Positions 54,192 through 63,183 of a stretch of 64,000 nt of DNA are shown in pieces. The stretch lies in the NCBI RefSeq assembly GCF_002933395.1, contig NZ_PKFN01000007.1:248001-312000 (forward strand). Direction: 5' to 3'. The stretch's first letter is position 1, and every line of letters begins with the position of its first letter. The notes beneath the pieces are model-generated. The model saw nothing but the letters and a program-made list of their open reading frames with translations, ran no database searches and was not told the DNA's origin. This DNA is from Yoonia maritima (GTDB lineage Bacteria; Pseudomonadota; Alphaproteobacteria; Rhodobacterales; Rhodobacteraceae). The translations under genes and the position numbers were made by a program.

Positions 54192-55148
54192 TTGCCGATT
54201 GTTAAGCGGGAAACGTGGCAATCCATGGGACCTTGCCCTAGGTTGACGCAAAGGGTGATGGCAGCAACAGGTGCTAAAGTGATTTCCAAGTTAAAGCGCG
54301 TCTGGCATATCCTTTATGCCGTTTGGCAAACTGCCGGAGAAAAGCATCTTGGTCTGATTGCTGCTGGTGTGGCATTCTTTGGCATATTCGGGATATTTCC
54401 AGGCATAGCTGCGGTAATCGCTATCTTTGGGTTGTTGGCGGACCCCGTCGTGATTTCTGAGCAGCTGGTTTTGATGGATGAAATCATCCCGCCTGATGCT
54501 TATCGGCTTTTGTTGTCACAGATAAACCGTTTGGTTCTTGCTCCACCTGAAAAACTTGGTTGGGCGACCGTGGTATCCATTTCCGTTGCGCTTTGGTCGT
54601 GCCGAGCGGGTGTCGGGGGGTTGATCGGTGGCTTAAATGCGATTGCTGGGCAGCGTCAGCGTAATGGTATTTTACAGATGTTAATCGCATTTGCGCTGAC
54701 AATCGCATTGGTATCGCTTGCGATTGTTGCGTTGACCGCTGTTGTCATTTTGCCGATCGTTCTAGCCTTCGTACCTGTTGCTGCGTCAACTGTCTGGATC
54801 GTGGAAGGGGCGCGTTGGTTGATTGCGCTTGGGGTGTTGATGCTGGGGTTGAGCTTGCTGTATCGCTTTGGCCCGGCGCGTATTGGTCCGCGTGGGCGCT
54901 GGATGACCGTGGGTGCTTTTACGGTGATCATTCTTTGGGTCGTCGTATCAATTGCGCTGTCGTACTACCTGACCAATTTCACAAGCTATAACGAAGTCTA
55001 CGGGTCTATTGGCGCTGTGATCGGTCTGTTGTTGTGGCTGTATGTGACAGCATATTTGATCCTACTTGGCGCGGCTCTTAATGTCGAAGTTCATGGGTAT
55101 GATGTGCCGCCATCCGGCGGCGACACGTCATTTTTGGACGAAAGCTAG
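54192..55148 (+). CDS. YihY/BrkB family membrane protein
   Basis: The product is up to 318 residues from a TTG. ATG 54225 or 54258 (MAATGAK, with AAGGG just before it) may be the real start. Six membrane helices are visible. HLGLIAAGVAFFGIFGIFPGIAAVIAIFG is the family opening, LWSCRAGVGGLIGGLNA the middle, and VYGSIGAVIGLLLWLYVTAYLILLGAALN the end. The function of the family is not settled; it is not an RNase despite an old name. Its stop overlaps the convergent kynU by 4 bp. Confidence 0.87.
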   Translation: MPIVKRETWQSMGPCPRLTQRVMAATGAKVISKLKRVWHILYAVWQTAGEKHLGLIAAGVAFFGIFGIFPGIAAVIAIFGLLADPVVISEQLVLMDEIIPPDAYRLLLSQINRLVLAPPEKLGWATVVSISVALWSCRAGVGGLIGGLNAIAGQRQRNGILQMLIAFALTIALVSLAIVALTAVVILPIVLAFVPVAASTVWIVEGARWLIALGVLMLGLSLLYRFGPARIGPRGRWMTVGAFTVIILWVVVSIALSYYLTNFTSYNEVYGSIGAVIGLLLWLYVTAYLILLGAALNVEVHGYDVPPSGGDTSFLDES

Positions 55149-56338
55149 GTAACCGCTGAACGGGCCTGATATGCAGGGCTATTCCACAGTTTATTTTGCA
55201 TGACGTCGGCTATAATACTGATGGCCCTGTCAACGTCAGCGATGTCTATGAACAGTGGTGTAAACCCGAACCGCATGATGTCTGGCGCACGAAAGTCACC
55301 GACAACGCCACGGGCAATACAGGCCTGCATGGCAGCATAGCCTTGATCAAACGCGAACGACACCTGACTGCCGCGCTGTTCAGCGTCGCGCGGGCTTGCA
55401 AGGGTTAGCATGGGGCAGGTGGCCTCAATCCCTTTGATGAAACGTTCGCTCAGTTCGATCGAGGCGGCACGTAGGTCACCCATATCCACTGTGTCCCAGA
55501 TATCTAGTGCTGCACTAAGTGCGGCCATTTGGATGACCGGAGGCGTGCCGACACGCATCCGTTCGATCCCAGTGCCGGGACGATAATCGAGGTCAAAGGC
55601 GAATGGGGCTTCGTGCCCTAGCCACCCCGACAGAGCAGGTTGACAGTTTTCAACATGTTGCGGTGCGACATAAATAAACGCCGGTGCCCCCGGGCCACCG
55701 TTGAGATATTTATAGCTACAGCCAACAGCAAAATCGGCATTGCCACCGGTTACGTCGACGGGTAGTGCGCCTGCCGAATGCGCCAAATCCCAGACTGCAA
55801 CAGCCCCGACTGAATGCGCCTTAGCCGTCAATTGGGGCATATCGTGCAGACGGCCGGTGCGATAATCGACCTGCGTTAACATTAAAACTGCGACTTCGTC
55901 AGTGATCGCTTGCTCAACCTCTTCTGGTGCCACAACCCTGAGCTCATGACCACGGCCAAGCGCCTTTATTAACCCTTCAGCCATGTAGATATCAGACGGA
56001 AAGTTACCGCTGTCAGTCAGAATGACTTTGCGGTTTGGAACTAAATCTATTGCTGCGGCAAGCGCTTGGTAAACCTTAATCGACAACGTATCGCCGAGCA
56101 CCACATGTCCTGTCGCTGCGCCAATCAGCCGACCGATACGATCACCTAACTTGGTGGGTTGCGCCATCCATCCGGCCTTGTTCCAGCCAGTGATCAGCAT
56201 CTGCCCCCATTCGTCGCTCACAGTCTGGGCGATCTTAGTTTTAGCAGCAGTCGGTAATGGCCCCAGCGAGTTACCGTCGAGATAGATCATACCGTCGGGC
56301 AGATCGAATTGTGCTTTGGTCGCGCTAAAATCGGTCAT
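55145..56338 (-). CDS. kynU: Kynureninase
   Basis: The product is 397 residues. GMIYLDGNSLGPLP at the start, VVLGDTLSIKVYQAL and VAVWDLAHSAGALPVDV are typical, and GCSYKYLNGGPGAPAF carries the PLP-binding Lys. It cleaves kynurenine to anthranilate and alanine (or 3-hydroxykynurenine to 3-hydroxyanthranilate). No other kynurenine-pathway gene is in the window. It overlaps the preceding DUF1304 gene by 4 bp and ends the three-gene minus-strand operon. Confidence 0.95.
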   Translation of the reverse strand: MTDFSATKAQFDLPDGMIYLDGNSLGPLPTAAKTKIAQTVSDEWGQMLITGWNKAGWMAQPTKLGDRIGRLIGAATGHVVLGDTLSIKVYQALAAAIDLVPNRKVILTDSGNFPSDIYMAEGLIKALGRGHELRVVAPEEVEQAITDEVAVLMLTQVDYRTGRLHDMPQLTAKAHSVGAVAVWDLAHSAGALPVDVTGGNADFAVGCSYKYLNGGPGAPAFIYVAPQHVENCQPALSGWLGHEAPFAFDLDYRPGTGIERMRVGTPPVIQMAALSAALDIWDTVDMGDLRAASIELSERFIKGIEATCPMLTLASPRDAEQRGSQVSFAFDQGYAAMQACIARGVVGDFRAPDIMRFGFTPLFIDIADVDRAISIIADVMQNKLWNSPAYQARSAVT

Positions 56339-56682
56339 AGGCCCACCAACATAGCGATTAGAGTAAGGGCTGCCGGAATAGTTTGGACATATAGCGCAGA
56401 CTTGATGCCGCTAAGGTAACCAACACCCCCAGCAATAAGCACACAAATTACGATGAACGCGACCAGTTGGGCGTTCCCTAACAGCAGCCCAACGACAATC
56501 CCGGCTGCCAGAAACCCGTTGTACAAACCTTGGTTCAGCGCAAGCGATTTGGTCTGCGTGGCGAAATCTTCGGTCGTGCCAAACACGCGGCGTCCACGCG
56601 GTTTGTCCCAAAACAGCATTTCTAGAACAGTGATGTAAACATGGATCGCAGCAACGATCAGCGCGAGAATTGTTGAAAGCAT
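56335..56682 (-). CDS. DUF1304 family membrane protein
   Basis: The product is 115 residues with four membrane helices. AAIHVYITVLEMLFWDKPRGRRVFG is the family start, and LALNQGLYNGFLAAGIVVGLLLG the core. AAGGAAAAG stands just before the ATG. DUF1304 proteins have no established function. It lies between an SDR and kynU on the same strand, with a 4-bp overlap with kynU. Confidence 0.93.
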   Translation of the reverse strand: MLSTILALIVAAIHVYITVLEMLFWDKPRGRRVFGTTEDFATQTKSLALNQGLYNGFLAAGIVVGLLLGNAQLVAFIVICVLIAGGVGYLSGIKSALYVQTIPAALTLIAMLVGL

Positions 56683-56695
56683 TTGCTTTTCCTTA

Positions 56696-57460
56696 TTAAG
56701 GGCAGGTTTGACCGCCCGCGATTTCTATCGTTTGACCATTCACGCTGCGCGCCCCATCGCTGCAAAGCCACAGCGCGGCTGATGCAATTTCATCGACACC
56801 CAGCAGTTTGTTGTGACGGTTGCCCGCGGCCATCCGCGCGGTTGCATCATCTTCGGTCATACCAAAGCGGGTTTGCATGCCGGTGATCTGATTGCGCACG
56901 ATATCGGTTTCCACATAGCCGGGGCAAAGCGCGTTGAACGTGATGGGGCGGCCCATGTATTCCTCAGAAAGTCCATGGATCAGGCCGATGACCCCATGCT
57001 TGCTGGCCGTGTAAGGAACCCCGTTTTTCAATCCACGTACGCCAGCGATTGAACTGACACCAATCATGCGGCCTGACATCGTATCTGGCAGCGTCGCTAA
57101 CGCAGCTTGTAGCGTTAAGAATACACCGTCTAAATTTGTGGCCATCATCGTGCGCCAATCCGACAAGCTGGTTTTCGCAAATGACCCGGCTGTCGCAATA
57201 CCCGCATTTGCAACGCAGATCTGAATTGGGCCGCGCGCTATGGCTGCCTGCGCGATACCGTCGCGGACTGAGGTTTCGTGAGATACATCCATTTTTAATG
57301 GATGGAGGCGCGGATGATTTTGAGCCAATTGCACAAGTGTTTCCAAACGGCGGCCTGTAATTGTGACCTCTGCGCCAGCACCTGCCAAGGCTATCGCGAT
57401 TGCGGCCCCAATCCCAGTCCCCCCGCCTGTTACAAGCGCGTGTTTTCCCTGATGTTCCAT
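56696..57460 (-). CDS. Short-chain dehydrogenase, 3-hydroxybutyrate dehydrogenase-like
   Basis: The product is 254 residues from ATG 57460, with GGAGG 8 nt upstream. VTGGGTGIGAAIA is the NAD(P) loop, CVANAGIA the NAG segment, GVSSIAG the catalytic Ser, and PYTASKHG the Tyr and Lys. CPGYVETDIVRNQI resembles 3-hydroxybutyrate dehydrogenases, but substrate identity in this superfamily is not safe from motifs alone. It is the first gene of the operon with DUF1304 and kynU. Confidence 0.88.
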   Translation of the reverse strand: MEHQGKHALVTGGGTGIGAAIAIALAGAGAEVTITGRRLETLVQLAQNHPRLHPLKMDVSHETSVRDGIAQAAIARGPIQICVANAGIATAGSFAKTSLSDWRTMMATNLDGVFLTLQAALATLPDTMSGRMIGVSSIAGVRGLKNGVPYTASKHGVIGLIHGLSEEYMGRPITFNALCPGYVETDIVRNQITGMQTRFGMTEDDATARMAAGNRHNKLLGVDEIASAALWLCSDGARSVNGQTIEIAGGQTCP

Positions 57461-57802
57461 CGGTGCATCCTCCAATTGCCGTTATGGTATCTTTCGACGA
57501 ACCATGGACAAGCGAAAACGAGCGCATCAGGGCCTACGCCGCGTTTATTCCGATGTCACCGTTTCGCTACGTTTATGTAGAAGACTGATTGTAGTTCAGT
57601 GTGAGGGATGTTTTATTGTGCGTGTCACGGTGAAACCATGCCGAAAATTTCGCATGGATCTGGCGCGGTTTGGTCGATGTAGGGCCCGCCGATTAAGGCT
57701 GTTAGCGTATGACATAAGGAAAACAGGGGTTTGGGAGTTGTAATATGCTAGTCTGCCATATAACAAATCGCGGATTGCTGACTGATTAATGGGGGATTGT
57801 CT
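57461..57802 (+). promoter_or_regulatory. Divergent region upstream of pntAB
   Basis: This 340-bp gap separates the SDR gene (minus) and pntA (plus). A 34-codon frame at 57484-57588 has no ribosome site and is not called. TTGTAA and TATAAC near 57738-57764 could be part of a promoter but their spacing of 15 bp is poor. GGGGGA at 57791-57796 is the pntA ribosome site. Confidence 0.35.
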
Positions 57803-59377
57803 GTGAAAATCGGCACACCAAAAGAGACGTTTGAAGGCGAGAATAGGGTCGCGATGACCCCGGCCTCGGCGAAAGATTTACAAAAGCTGGGCTATGAATG
57901 CTTGATCGAAACCGGCGCTGGCACGGCTGCTGGTTTTTCGGACCAAGCCTATGCTGATGTTGGCGTTGAGGTCGTAAAAACGGGTGCTGCGCTGTTTAAG
58001 ACAGCTGATATCGTAGCAAAAGTTCGCCCGCCGTCAGACACCGAAGTAAAGCGTTTGCGCGATGGTCAGACGCTGATTTCGTTCTTCTATCCAGCGCAAA
58101 ACACTGAGCTGATGGACGCCGCCAATAAAAAAGGTGCAAGCGTTATCGCGATGGACATGGTGCCACGCATTAGTCGCGCCCAAAAGATGGACGCGCTATC
58201 GTCGATGGCAAATATCGCGGGTTACCGCGCCGTGATCGAGGCTGGTAACAACTTTGGACGTTTCTTTACCGGGCAGATCACCGCGGCAGGTAAAGTTCCG
58301 CCCGCAAAGGTGTTGGTCGTTGGGGCAGGCGTTGCAGGTCTGGCTGCGATTGGTACGTCAACTAGTCTTGGTGCGATCACCTACGCTTTTGACGTGCGCC
58401 CGGAAGTGGCCGAACAAGTTGAATCGATGGGCGCTGAATTTGTATTCCTCGACTTTGAAGAAGAACAGCAAGACGGTTCCGCGACAGGTGGTTATGCCGC
58501 TGTTTCCAGCCCTGAATTTGCGGCGGCCCAATTGGCCAAGTTCCGCGAAATCGCGCCAGAAATGGACATCGTTATCACAACGGCCCTGATCCCGGGCCGC
58601 GACGCGCCAGAGCTATGGACCAAAGACATGGTCGAAAGCATGAAGCCGGGTTCGGTCATTATTGACCTCGCGGCCGAACGTGGCGGTAACTGTAAGCTGA
58701 CCGTGAAAGACGAAAAGATTGTCACAGAAAACGGCGTGACCATCATCGGTTACACTGATTTCCCTAGCCGGATGGCGGCGCAGTCTTCGACGCTTTATGC
58801 GACGAACATTCGCCACATGATGACGGATCTGACACCCGAAAAAGACGGCGTGCCAAACCACAACATGGAAGACGATGTGATCCGCGGCGCAACAGTCACC
58901 CACAAAGGTGAAGTGACGTTCCCGCCACCCAAACCAAAGATCGCGGCGATTGCGGCAGCCCCTAAAAAGGAAGCGCCAAAGGAACTGACCGCCGAAGAAA
59001 AACGTGCCAAAGAAGTCGCAGACTTTAAGGCGCAAACCAAGAACCAAGTGACACTGCTTGCCGTTGGCGCAGCATTGTTGTTGGGCGTTGGGCTTGTTGC
59101 TCCGGCCAGCTTTATGCAGCACTTTATCGTGTTTGTATTGTCGGTCTTCGTCGGCTTCCAAGTGATTTGGAATGTCTCGCACTCGCTTCATACACCGCTG
59201 ATGGCGGTGACGAACGCGATTTCATCAATCATCATTCTTGGTGCTCTTATGCAGATCGGATCAGGGTCAGCCCTTGTGATCGTTCTGGCGGCACTGTCGG
59301 TCTTTATGACAGGCATCAACATCTTTGGTGGTTTCCTCGTGACACGGCGCATGCTTGCCATGTTCCAAAAGTCTTAA
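57803..59377 (+). CDS. pntA: NAD(P) transhydrogenase alpha subunit
   Basis: The product is 524 residues from GTG 57803, which gives the family start MKIGTPKE with GGGGGA 7 nt upstream; a TTG at 57797 is less likely. Residues 1-380 are the NAD(H)-binding domain I ([16 protein letters not shown], with a later [11 protein letters not shown]). A charged, Ala/Lys/Glu-rich linker at about 380-415 is followed by four membrane helices at about 425-520. It is the fused E. coli-type subunit, not the split PntAA/PntAB of Rhodospirillum. With PntB it uses the proton gradient to make NADPH. Confidence 0.96.
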   Translation: MKIGTPKETFEGENRVAMTPASAKDLQKLGYECLIETGAGTAAGFSDQAYADVGVEVVKTGAALFKTADIVAKVRPPSDTEVKRLRDGQTLISFFYPAQNTELMDAANKKGASVIAMDMVPRISRAQKMDALSSMANIAGYRAVIEAGNNFGRFFTGQITAAGKVPPAKVLVVGAGVAGLAAIGTSTSLGAITYAFDVRPEVAEQVESMGAEFVFLDFEEEQQDGSATGGYAAVSSPEFAAAQLAKFREIAPEMDIVITTALIPGRDAPELWTKDMVESMKPGSVIIDLAAERGGNCKLTVKDEKIVTENGVTIIGYTDFPSRMAAQSSTLYATNIRHMMTDLTPEKDGVPNHNMEDDVIRGATVTHKGEVTFPPPKPKIAAIAAAPKKEAPKELTAEEKRAKEVADFKAQTKNQVTLLAVGAALLLGVGLVAPASFMQHFIVFVLSVFVGFQVIWNVSHSLHTPLMAVTNAISSIIILGALMQIGSGSALVIVLAALSVFMTGINIFGGFLVTRRMLAMFQKS

Positions 59378-59391
59378 GGGAGTAGGGACAA

Positions 59392-60819
59392 ATGGATTTC
59401 GGATTTACAACAGCGGCCTATGTGGTCGCAGCAGTCCTCTTTATCCTCTCGCTTGGGGGGCTTTCGGGGCAAGAAAGCGCAAAACGCGCTGTATGGTATG
59501 GCATTGCAGGCATGGCGCTTGCGGTTGTCGCAACACTCATTGGACCAGGCTCTGGGCTTTGGTTCTTGTCGCTGGTTCTTATCGCCGGCGGTGGTGCCAT
59601 CGGTTACATGCTGGCGACTAAAGTTCAGATGACCCAGATGCCAGAGCTGGTCGCAGCGATGCACAGCCTTGTTGGTCTGGCGGCGGTCTTTGTTGGCTTT
59701 ATCGCCCACTTTGAAATCGGAAATGTTCTGAGCGGCATTTACGGTGATGATTTGGGTACCTTTGCTGACCTGATCGCGCATAAATCAGCGGTTGAGATCA
59801 ATATCCTGCGCGTTGAACTGTTCCTCGGCATCTTTATCGGTGCGGTCACGTTCACAGGTTCGGTCATTGCTTATGGCAAGCTGGCTGGCAAAGTGAACTC
59901 TGCCGCGACGAAACTGCCGGGCGGTCACTTGTTGAATGCGGCTGCGGCTGCGATCTCTTTGATCGCGCTGATCTGGTACTTCAACACTGGTGGGTTCCTG
60001 CCGCTGTTCGTGATGACGCTGATGGCGCTGTTCATCGGTTATCATCTAATCATGGGCATTGGTGGCGCAGATATGCCTGTCGTGGTTTCCATGTTGAACA
60101 GCTACTCTGGCTGGGCAGCTGCTGCGATTGGTTTCAGCCTTGGCAACGATCTGTTGATCGTGGTGGGCGCGCTGGTTGGTTCGTCTGGTGCGATCCTGTC
60201 GTACATTATGTGTAAGGCGATGAACCGCAGCTTTGTTTCCGTGATCCTTGGTGGCTTCGGCGGTACTGCTGGGCCGCAGATGGAAGTCGAAGGCGAGCAG
60301 GTTGCGATCGATGCAGACGGTGTTGCAACTGCGCTGAACGAAGCTGACAGCATCATCATCATTCCGGGTTACGGTATGGCGGTGGCGCAGGCGCAGCAAA
60401 GCGTGTCTGAACTGGTGCGCAAGCTACGTGCCAAGGGCAAGAACGTGCGTTTCGCCATTCACCCTGTTGCGGGGCGTCTGCCGGGCCATATGAACGTGCT
60501 GCTGGCCGAAGCTAAGGTGCCGTATGACATCGTGATGGAAATGGACGAAATCAACGAAGACTTCCCTGATACGGACGTCGCCATCGTGATCGGGTCCAAT
60601 GACATCGTGAACCCTGCGGCGCAGGACGATCCAAACAGCCCAATCGCTGGGATGCCTGTTCTAGAATGCTGGAAAGCGAAACAGGTGTTTGTATCCAAAC
60701 GTGGTCAAGGTACCGGCTATTCCGGTATCGAAAACCCGCTGTTCTTTAAAGACAATACGCGGATGTTCTATGGCGATGCGAAGAAGTCTTTGGACGAGCT
60801 GTTGCCAAAAATCGATTAA
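59392..60819 (+). CDS. pntB: NAD(P) transhydrogenase beta subunit
   Basis: The product is 475 residues. About nine membrane helices fill residues 1-265. The NADP(H)-binding domain III at about 290-475 has [36 protein letters not shown] and [16 protein letters not shown], all strongly conserved. It starts 14 bp after pntA and is followed by a clear terminator. The protein forms the membrane proton channel and NADPH site of the transhydrogenase. Confidence 0.97.
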   Translation: MDFGFTTAAYVVAAVLFILSLGGLSGQESAKRAVWYGIAGMALAVVATLIGPGSGLWFLSLVLIAGGGAIGYMLATKVQMTQMPELVAAMHSLVGLAAVFVGFIAHFEIGNVLSGIYGDDLGTFADLIAHKSAVEINILRVELFLGIFIGAVTFTGSVIAYGKLAGKVNSAATKLPGGHLLNAAAAAISLIALIWYFNTGGFLPLFVMTLMALFIGYHLIMGIGGADMPVVVSMLNSYSGWAAAAIGFSLGNDLLIVVGALVGSSGAILSYIMCKAMNRSFVSVILGGFGGTAGPQMEVEGEQVAIDADGVATALNEADSIIIIPGYGMAVAQAQQSVSELVRKLRAKGKNVRFAIHPVAGRLPGHMNVLLAEAKVPYDIVMEMDEINEDFPDTDVAIVIGSNDIVNPAAQDDPNSPIAGMPVLECWKAKQVFVSKRGQGTGYSGIENPLFFKDNTRMFYGDAKKSLDELLPKID

Positions 60820-60848
60820 GTGAGATGGATTAAAATCCACCCTACGCA

Positions 60849-60878
60849 GGCCTCGCCATTGAGTTGGCGGGGCCTTTT
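60849..60878 (+). terminator. Rho-independent terminator of pntAB
   Basis: GGCCTCGCC at 60849-60857 pairs with GGCGGGGCC at 60866-60874 (one G-T pair) around an 8-nt loop and runs into TTTTCGTTTTT. It lies 29 bp after the pntB stop. Confidence 0.9.
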
Positions 60879-60885
60879 CGTTTTT

Positions 60886-61304
60886 GCGAATGACTGGTTC
60901 GATCCCACTGTGACCGGTGCTGGGAGCGTGTTTCAGCATTGCTGGGAAGCTCCGTTGTCATTACTGGTTCATTTCGCAATGGCCTAGCTGCACCTCCAAG
61001 CTTTGAGATTTTAACAAATGACATGCGCCCTTTGGATTCTTTTGGGCGCGACTGGTCTCAACTGGATTTGGATATGAATGTTACTCAGGCTTTCGAAGCT
61101 TAGAATTGGCGCATCGACTGTCCAGACTTTGACTGGCTGAAGCTCTCAATTATCAGGCAATCAAATAACGACGTGCTCTTGTTGGGTTCCCAACGTATTT
61201 TTCGGTATTCGTGTGCCGAGGCGATGCCCCGTAATTATTCTACTTGCCGTTAACCCATTTCGCGGGGCACCCTATAATTTCAGCCGCGGATATGGAGGCA
61301 CCCA
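60886..61304. other. Intergenic region without a supported gene
   Basis: About 420 bp between the pntAB terminator and the phospholipase D-like gene. Frames on both strands lack ribosome sites and protein-like composition. I see no repeat, tRNA or recognisable operator. The promoter of the next gene should lie here, and GGAGG at about 61293 is its ribosome site. Confidence 0.4.
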
Positions 61305-62363
61305 ATGCCCATCACAGTTGGCCCGATCACCCTTTATATGGGCCCCGATACTGTGGGTGGGCCAGATAGCCTTGAGGCACCGATTATTGAATTCATCGGT
61401 GCCGCCCAGAATGAACTACTCGTCTGTGTGCAAGAGCTTGACCATCGTCCAATCGCGAACGCCTTGATTGCCGCCTCGCGACGTGGCGTACGCGTGCGTG
61501 CGATTATGGAGCAGGACTACCTACGCGAGAAAAACGCGCCCGATCCTGACAGCCTTGGTACGCAAGAGGTGAACCGCGAACTGCTTATGCGTATTTTGCG
61601 CGCAGGTGTGGACGCCAAAGCGGATTATAACCCAGCTATTTTCCATCAAAAGTTTATGATCCGAGACCGGGCTTCGGTGCTGACGGGGTCGACCAATTTC
61701 ACAACAACGGGCGTTACTAAAAACCTGAACCATGTTTGCGTGATCCATGACGTCGAGGTCGCGCGCGAATATGGTCGCGAATTTCGGCAACTTCGGCAGG
61801 GAACATTCGGGGCGCGTAGCCTATTGATGCCACGTAAACCGCTTGAAGGGCATATCGTGGGCGGTATTCGCATAAAACCTCTTTTTGCGCCGGATCACAT
61901 GCCAGAAATGGAGTTCATTAAGCAGATGATTAAAGCGGCTGAGCGGATCGATTTTGCGGTTTTCACATTTGCGCAGTCTTCTGGGATTGATGATGCACTG
62001 GTAAATGCGCGGCAGAAGGGGGTGGCGGTGAATGGCGTGTTGGACCGACGTCAAGCTAATCAGAAATGGGCCTCGAAGCGGACGTTGACCGACGGAGGTG
62101 TGACCTTGCATCAAAATCGAACCGGGACTGGTGTGCGCAAAATCCACCACAAGCTGATGGTTATGGATGATGGGCTGACGATTGTCGGTAGCTATAACTA
62201 CACAGGCCCTGCGAATTTAGTGAATGACGAAAATATTATTGTGCTGGGGGATCTCGATTTACCAGATGGCGCAGACCGCGATGCACAACAAGAGCTTGGC
62301 GCATATGCACGCACCGAAATTGAGCGCATCATCACGCAGCAGTCAGAGCCGATCCCTGTTTGA
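61305..62363 (+). CDS. Phospholipase D-like domain protein
   Basis: The product is 352 residues with two HKD motifs: FHQKFMIRDRASVLTGSTNF at about 110-130 and IHHKLMVMDDGLTIVGSYNYT at about 285-305. This is the two-motif PLD superfamily fold, whose members cut phosphodiester bonds in lipids or nucleic acids. There is no signal peptide, so it is probably cytoplasmic, and a nuclease-like role is at least as likely as a lipase role. GGAGG precedes the ATG by about 7 nt. It is followed by a MerR operator. Confidence 0.88.
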   Translation: MPITVGPITLYMGPDTVGGPDSLEAPIIEFIGAAQNELLVCVQELDHRPIANALIAASRRGVRVRAIMEQDYLREKNAPDPDSLGTQEVNRELLMRILRAGVDAKADYNPAIFHQKFMIRDRASVLTGSTNFTTTGVTKNLNHVCVIHDVEVAREYGREFRQLRQGTFGARSLLMPRKPLEGHIVGGIRIKPLFAPDHMPEMEFIKQMIKAAERIDFAVFTFAQSSGIDDALVNARQKGVAVNGVLDRRQANQKWASKRTLTDGGVTLHQNRTGTGVRKIHHKLMVMDDGLTIVGSYNYTGPANLVNDENIIVLGDLDLPDGADRDAQQELGAYARTEIERIITQQSEPIPV

Positions 62364-62374
62364 CGATTTTATGC

Positions 62375-62405
62375 TTGAGCTGGAGCGTACTCCAGCTTGT
62401 AGGCT
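62375..62405 (+). promoter_or_regulatory. MerR-type promoter with 19-bp spacer and internal dyad
   Basis: TTGAGC (62375-62380) and TAGGCT (62400-62405) are separated by 19 bp, the long spacer typical of MerR-activated promoters. AGCTGGAG at 62378-62385 is perfectly repeated in inverse at 62390-62397, placing the regulator's dyad between the two boxes. It lies 31 bp before the merR-like gene, so autoregulation is likely. Confidence 0.75.
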
Positions 62406-62436
62406 GAGACGAATCAAACACAAAGGTGGATAAATC

Positions 62437-62793
62437 ATGCTGATTGGAGATGTCGCGAAGCAAAGCGGTCTGACGGTCGATACCTTGCGATTTTACGAGA
62501 AAATTGGGTTGATCGCACCGCCGATGCGCAATGATGGTGGGCGGCGTGTCTATGGCGAAGACGTGCTTGGGTGGATCAAGTTCTTAGAACAGTTGAATGC
62601 CACGGGAATGAAGCAGGCGGATCGTATCCATTATGCCGCTTTGCGCCAGCAGGGGGATGCGACCCTGAGCGAGCGGCGCGAAATGCTAGAATTACATCGG
62701 GAAACCATCAAGGAAAAGCTTGCGCTGATGCAGGATACCTTGGCTCTCATGGATCGAAAAGTCGCCGCCTACCACGAAATGGAAGCCAAATAG
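62437..62793 (+). CDS. MerR family transcriptional regulator
   Basis: The product is 118 residues. Residues 1-70 are the MerR winged helix (IGDVAKQSGLTVDTLRFYEKIGLI, then GRRVYGEDVLGWIKFLEQL). The rest is a coiled-coil dimer helix (RREMLELHRETIKEKLALMQDTL). It has no cysteine at all, so it cannot sense metals or aldehydes by a Cys residue as CueR or NmlR do. It should bind the 19-bp-spacer promoter just upstream and control itself and the next gene. Confidence 0.92.
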   Translation: MLIGDVAKQSGLTVDTLRFYEKIGLIAPPMRNDGGRRVYGEDVLGWIKFLEQLNATGMKQADRIHYAALRQQGDATLSERREMLELHRETIKEKLALMQDTLALMDRKVAAYHEMEAK

Positions 62794-62806
62794 AAAGGAC
62801 ACTAAG

Positions 62807-63181
62807 ATGACGTTAACTGCATTAGAAAAAGGGCGTGCGCATGTCGCGAAGATGAACCCGGGTTTGGAAGAAACGCTTTCAGACCGTTATGATCACTTAG
62901 TACCTGATATGGCCGAAAGCCTGATTGAATGGGCATATGGACGCCATTATGTCCGCAAAGGTTTGGATGTGAAAACCCGGCAACTTTGTACCGTGGCTGC
63001 GTTAACTGCGTTGGGTGGTCAAACTGGTCCGCAGCTCAAGATTAACATCGCGCATTCGTTGGCAGTCGGGGTGACCGACAAAGAATTGGCCGAGGTCATT
63101 TGGCAGATGTCGGTTTATGGTGGCATGCCCGCGGCAATCAACGGGTTGAATGCTCTGCTTGACGTGCAAGCAGAGCAATAG
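62807..63181 (+). CDS. Carboxymuconolactone decarboxylase family protein
   Basis: The product is 124 residues, the size of 4-carboxymuconolactone decarboxylases. KTRQLCTVAALTALGGQTGPQLKINIAHSLAVGVTDKELAEVIWQMSVYGGMPAAING is the conserved core. It has a single cysteine and lacks the CxxC of AhpD, so thiol peroxidase action is unlikely. No other pca genes lie nearby, so its substrate is open. AAAGGA lies before the ATG, and it is in an operon with the MerR gene. Its stop is 2 bp from that of the convergent permease gene. Confidence 0.9.
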   Translation: MTLTALEKGRAHVAKMNPGLEETLSDRYDHLVPDMAESLIEWAYGRHYVRKGLDVKTRQLCTVAALTALGGQTGPQLKINIAHSLAVGVTDKELAEVIWQMSVYGGMPAAINGLNALLDVQAEQ

Positions 63182-63183
63182 TT

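Noticed and set aside
57484-57588. 34-codon frame between the SDR gene and pntA
   Set aside because: The composition looks protein-like, but there is no ribosome site and nothing to compare it with.
60842-61024. 60-codon minus-strand frame after pntB
   Set aside because: It runs across the pntAB terminator and has no ribosome site or conserved feature.
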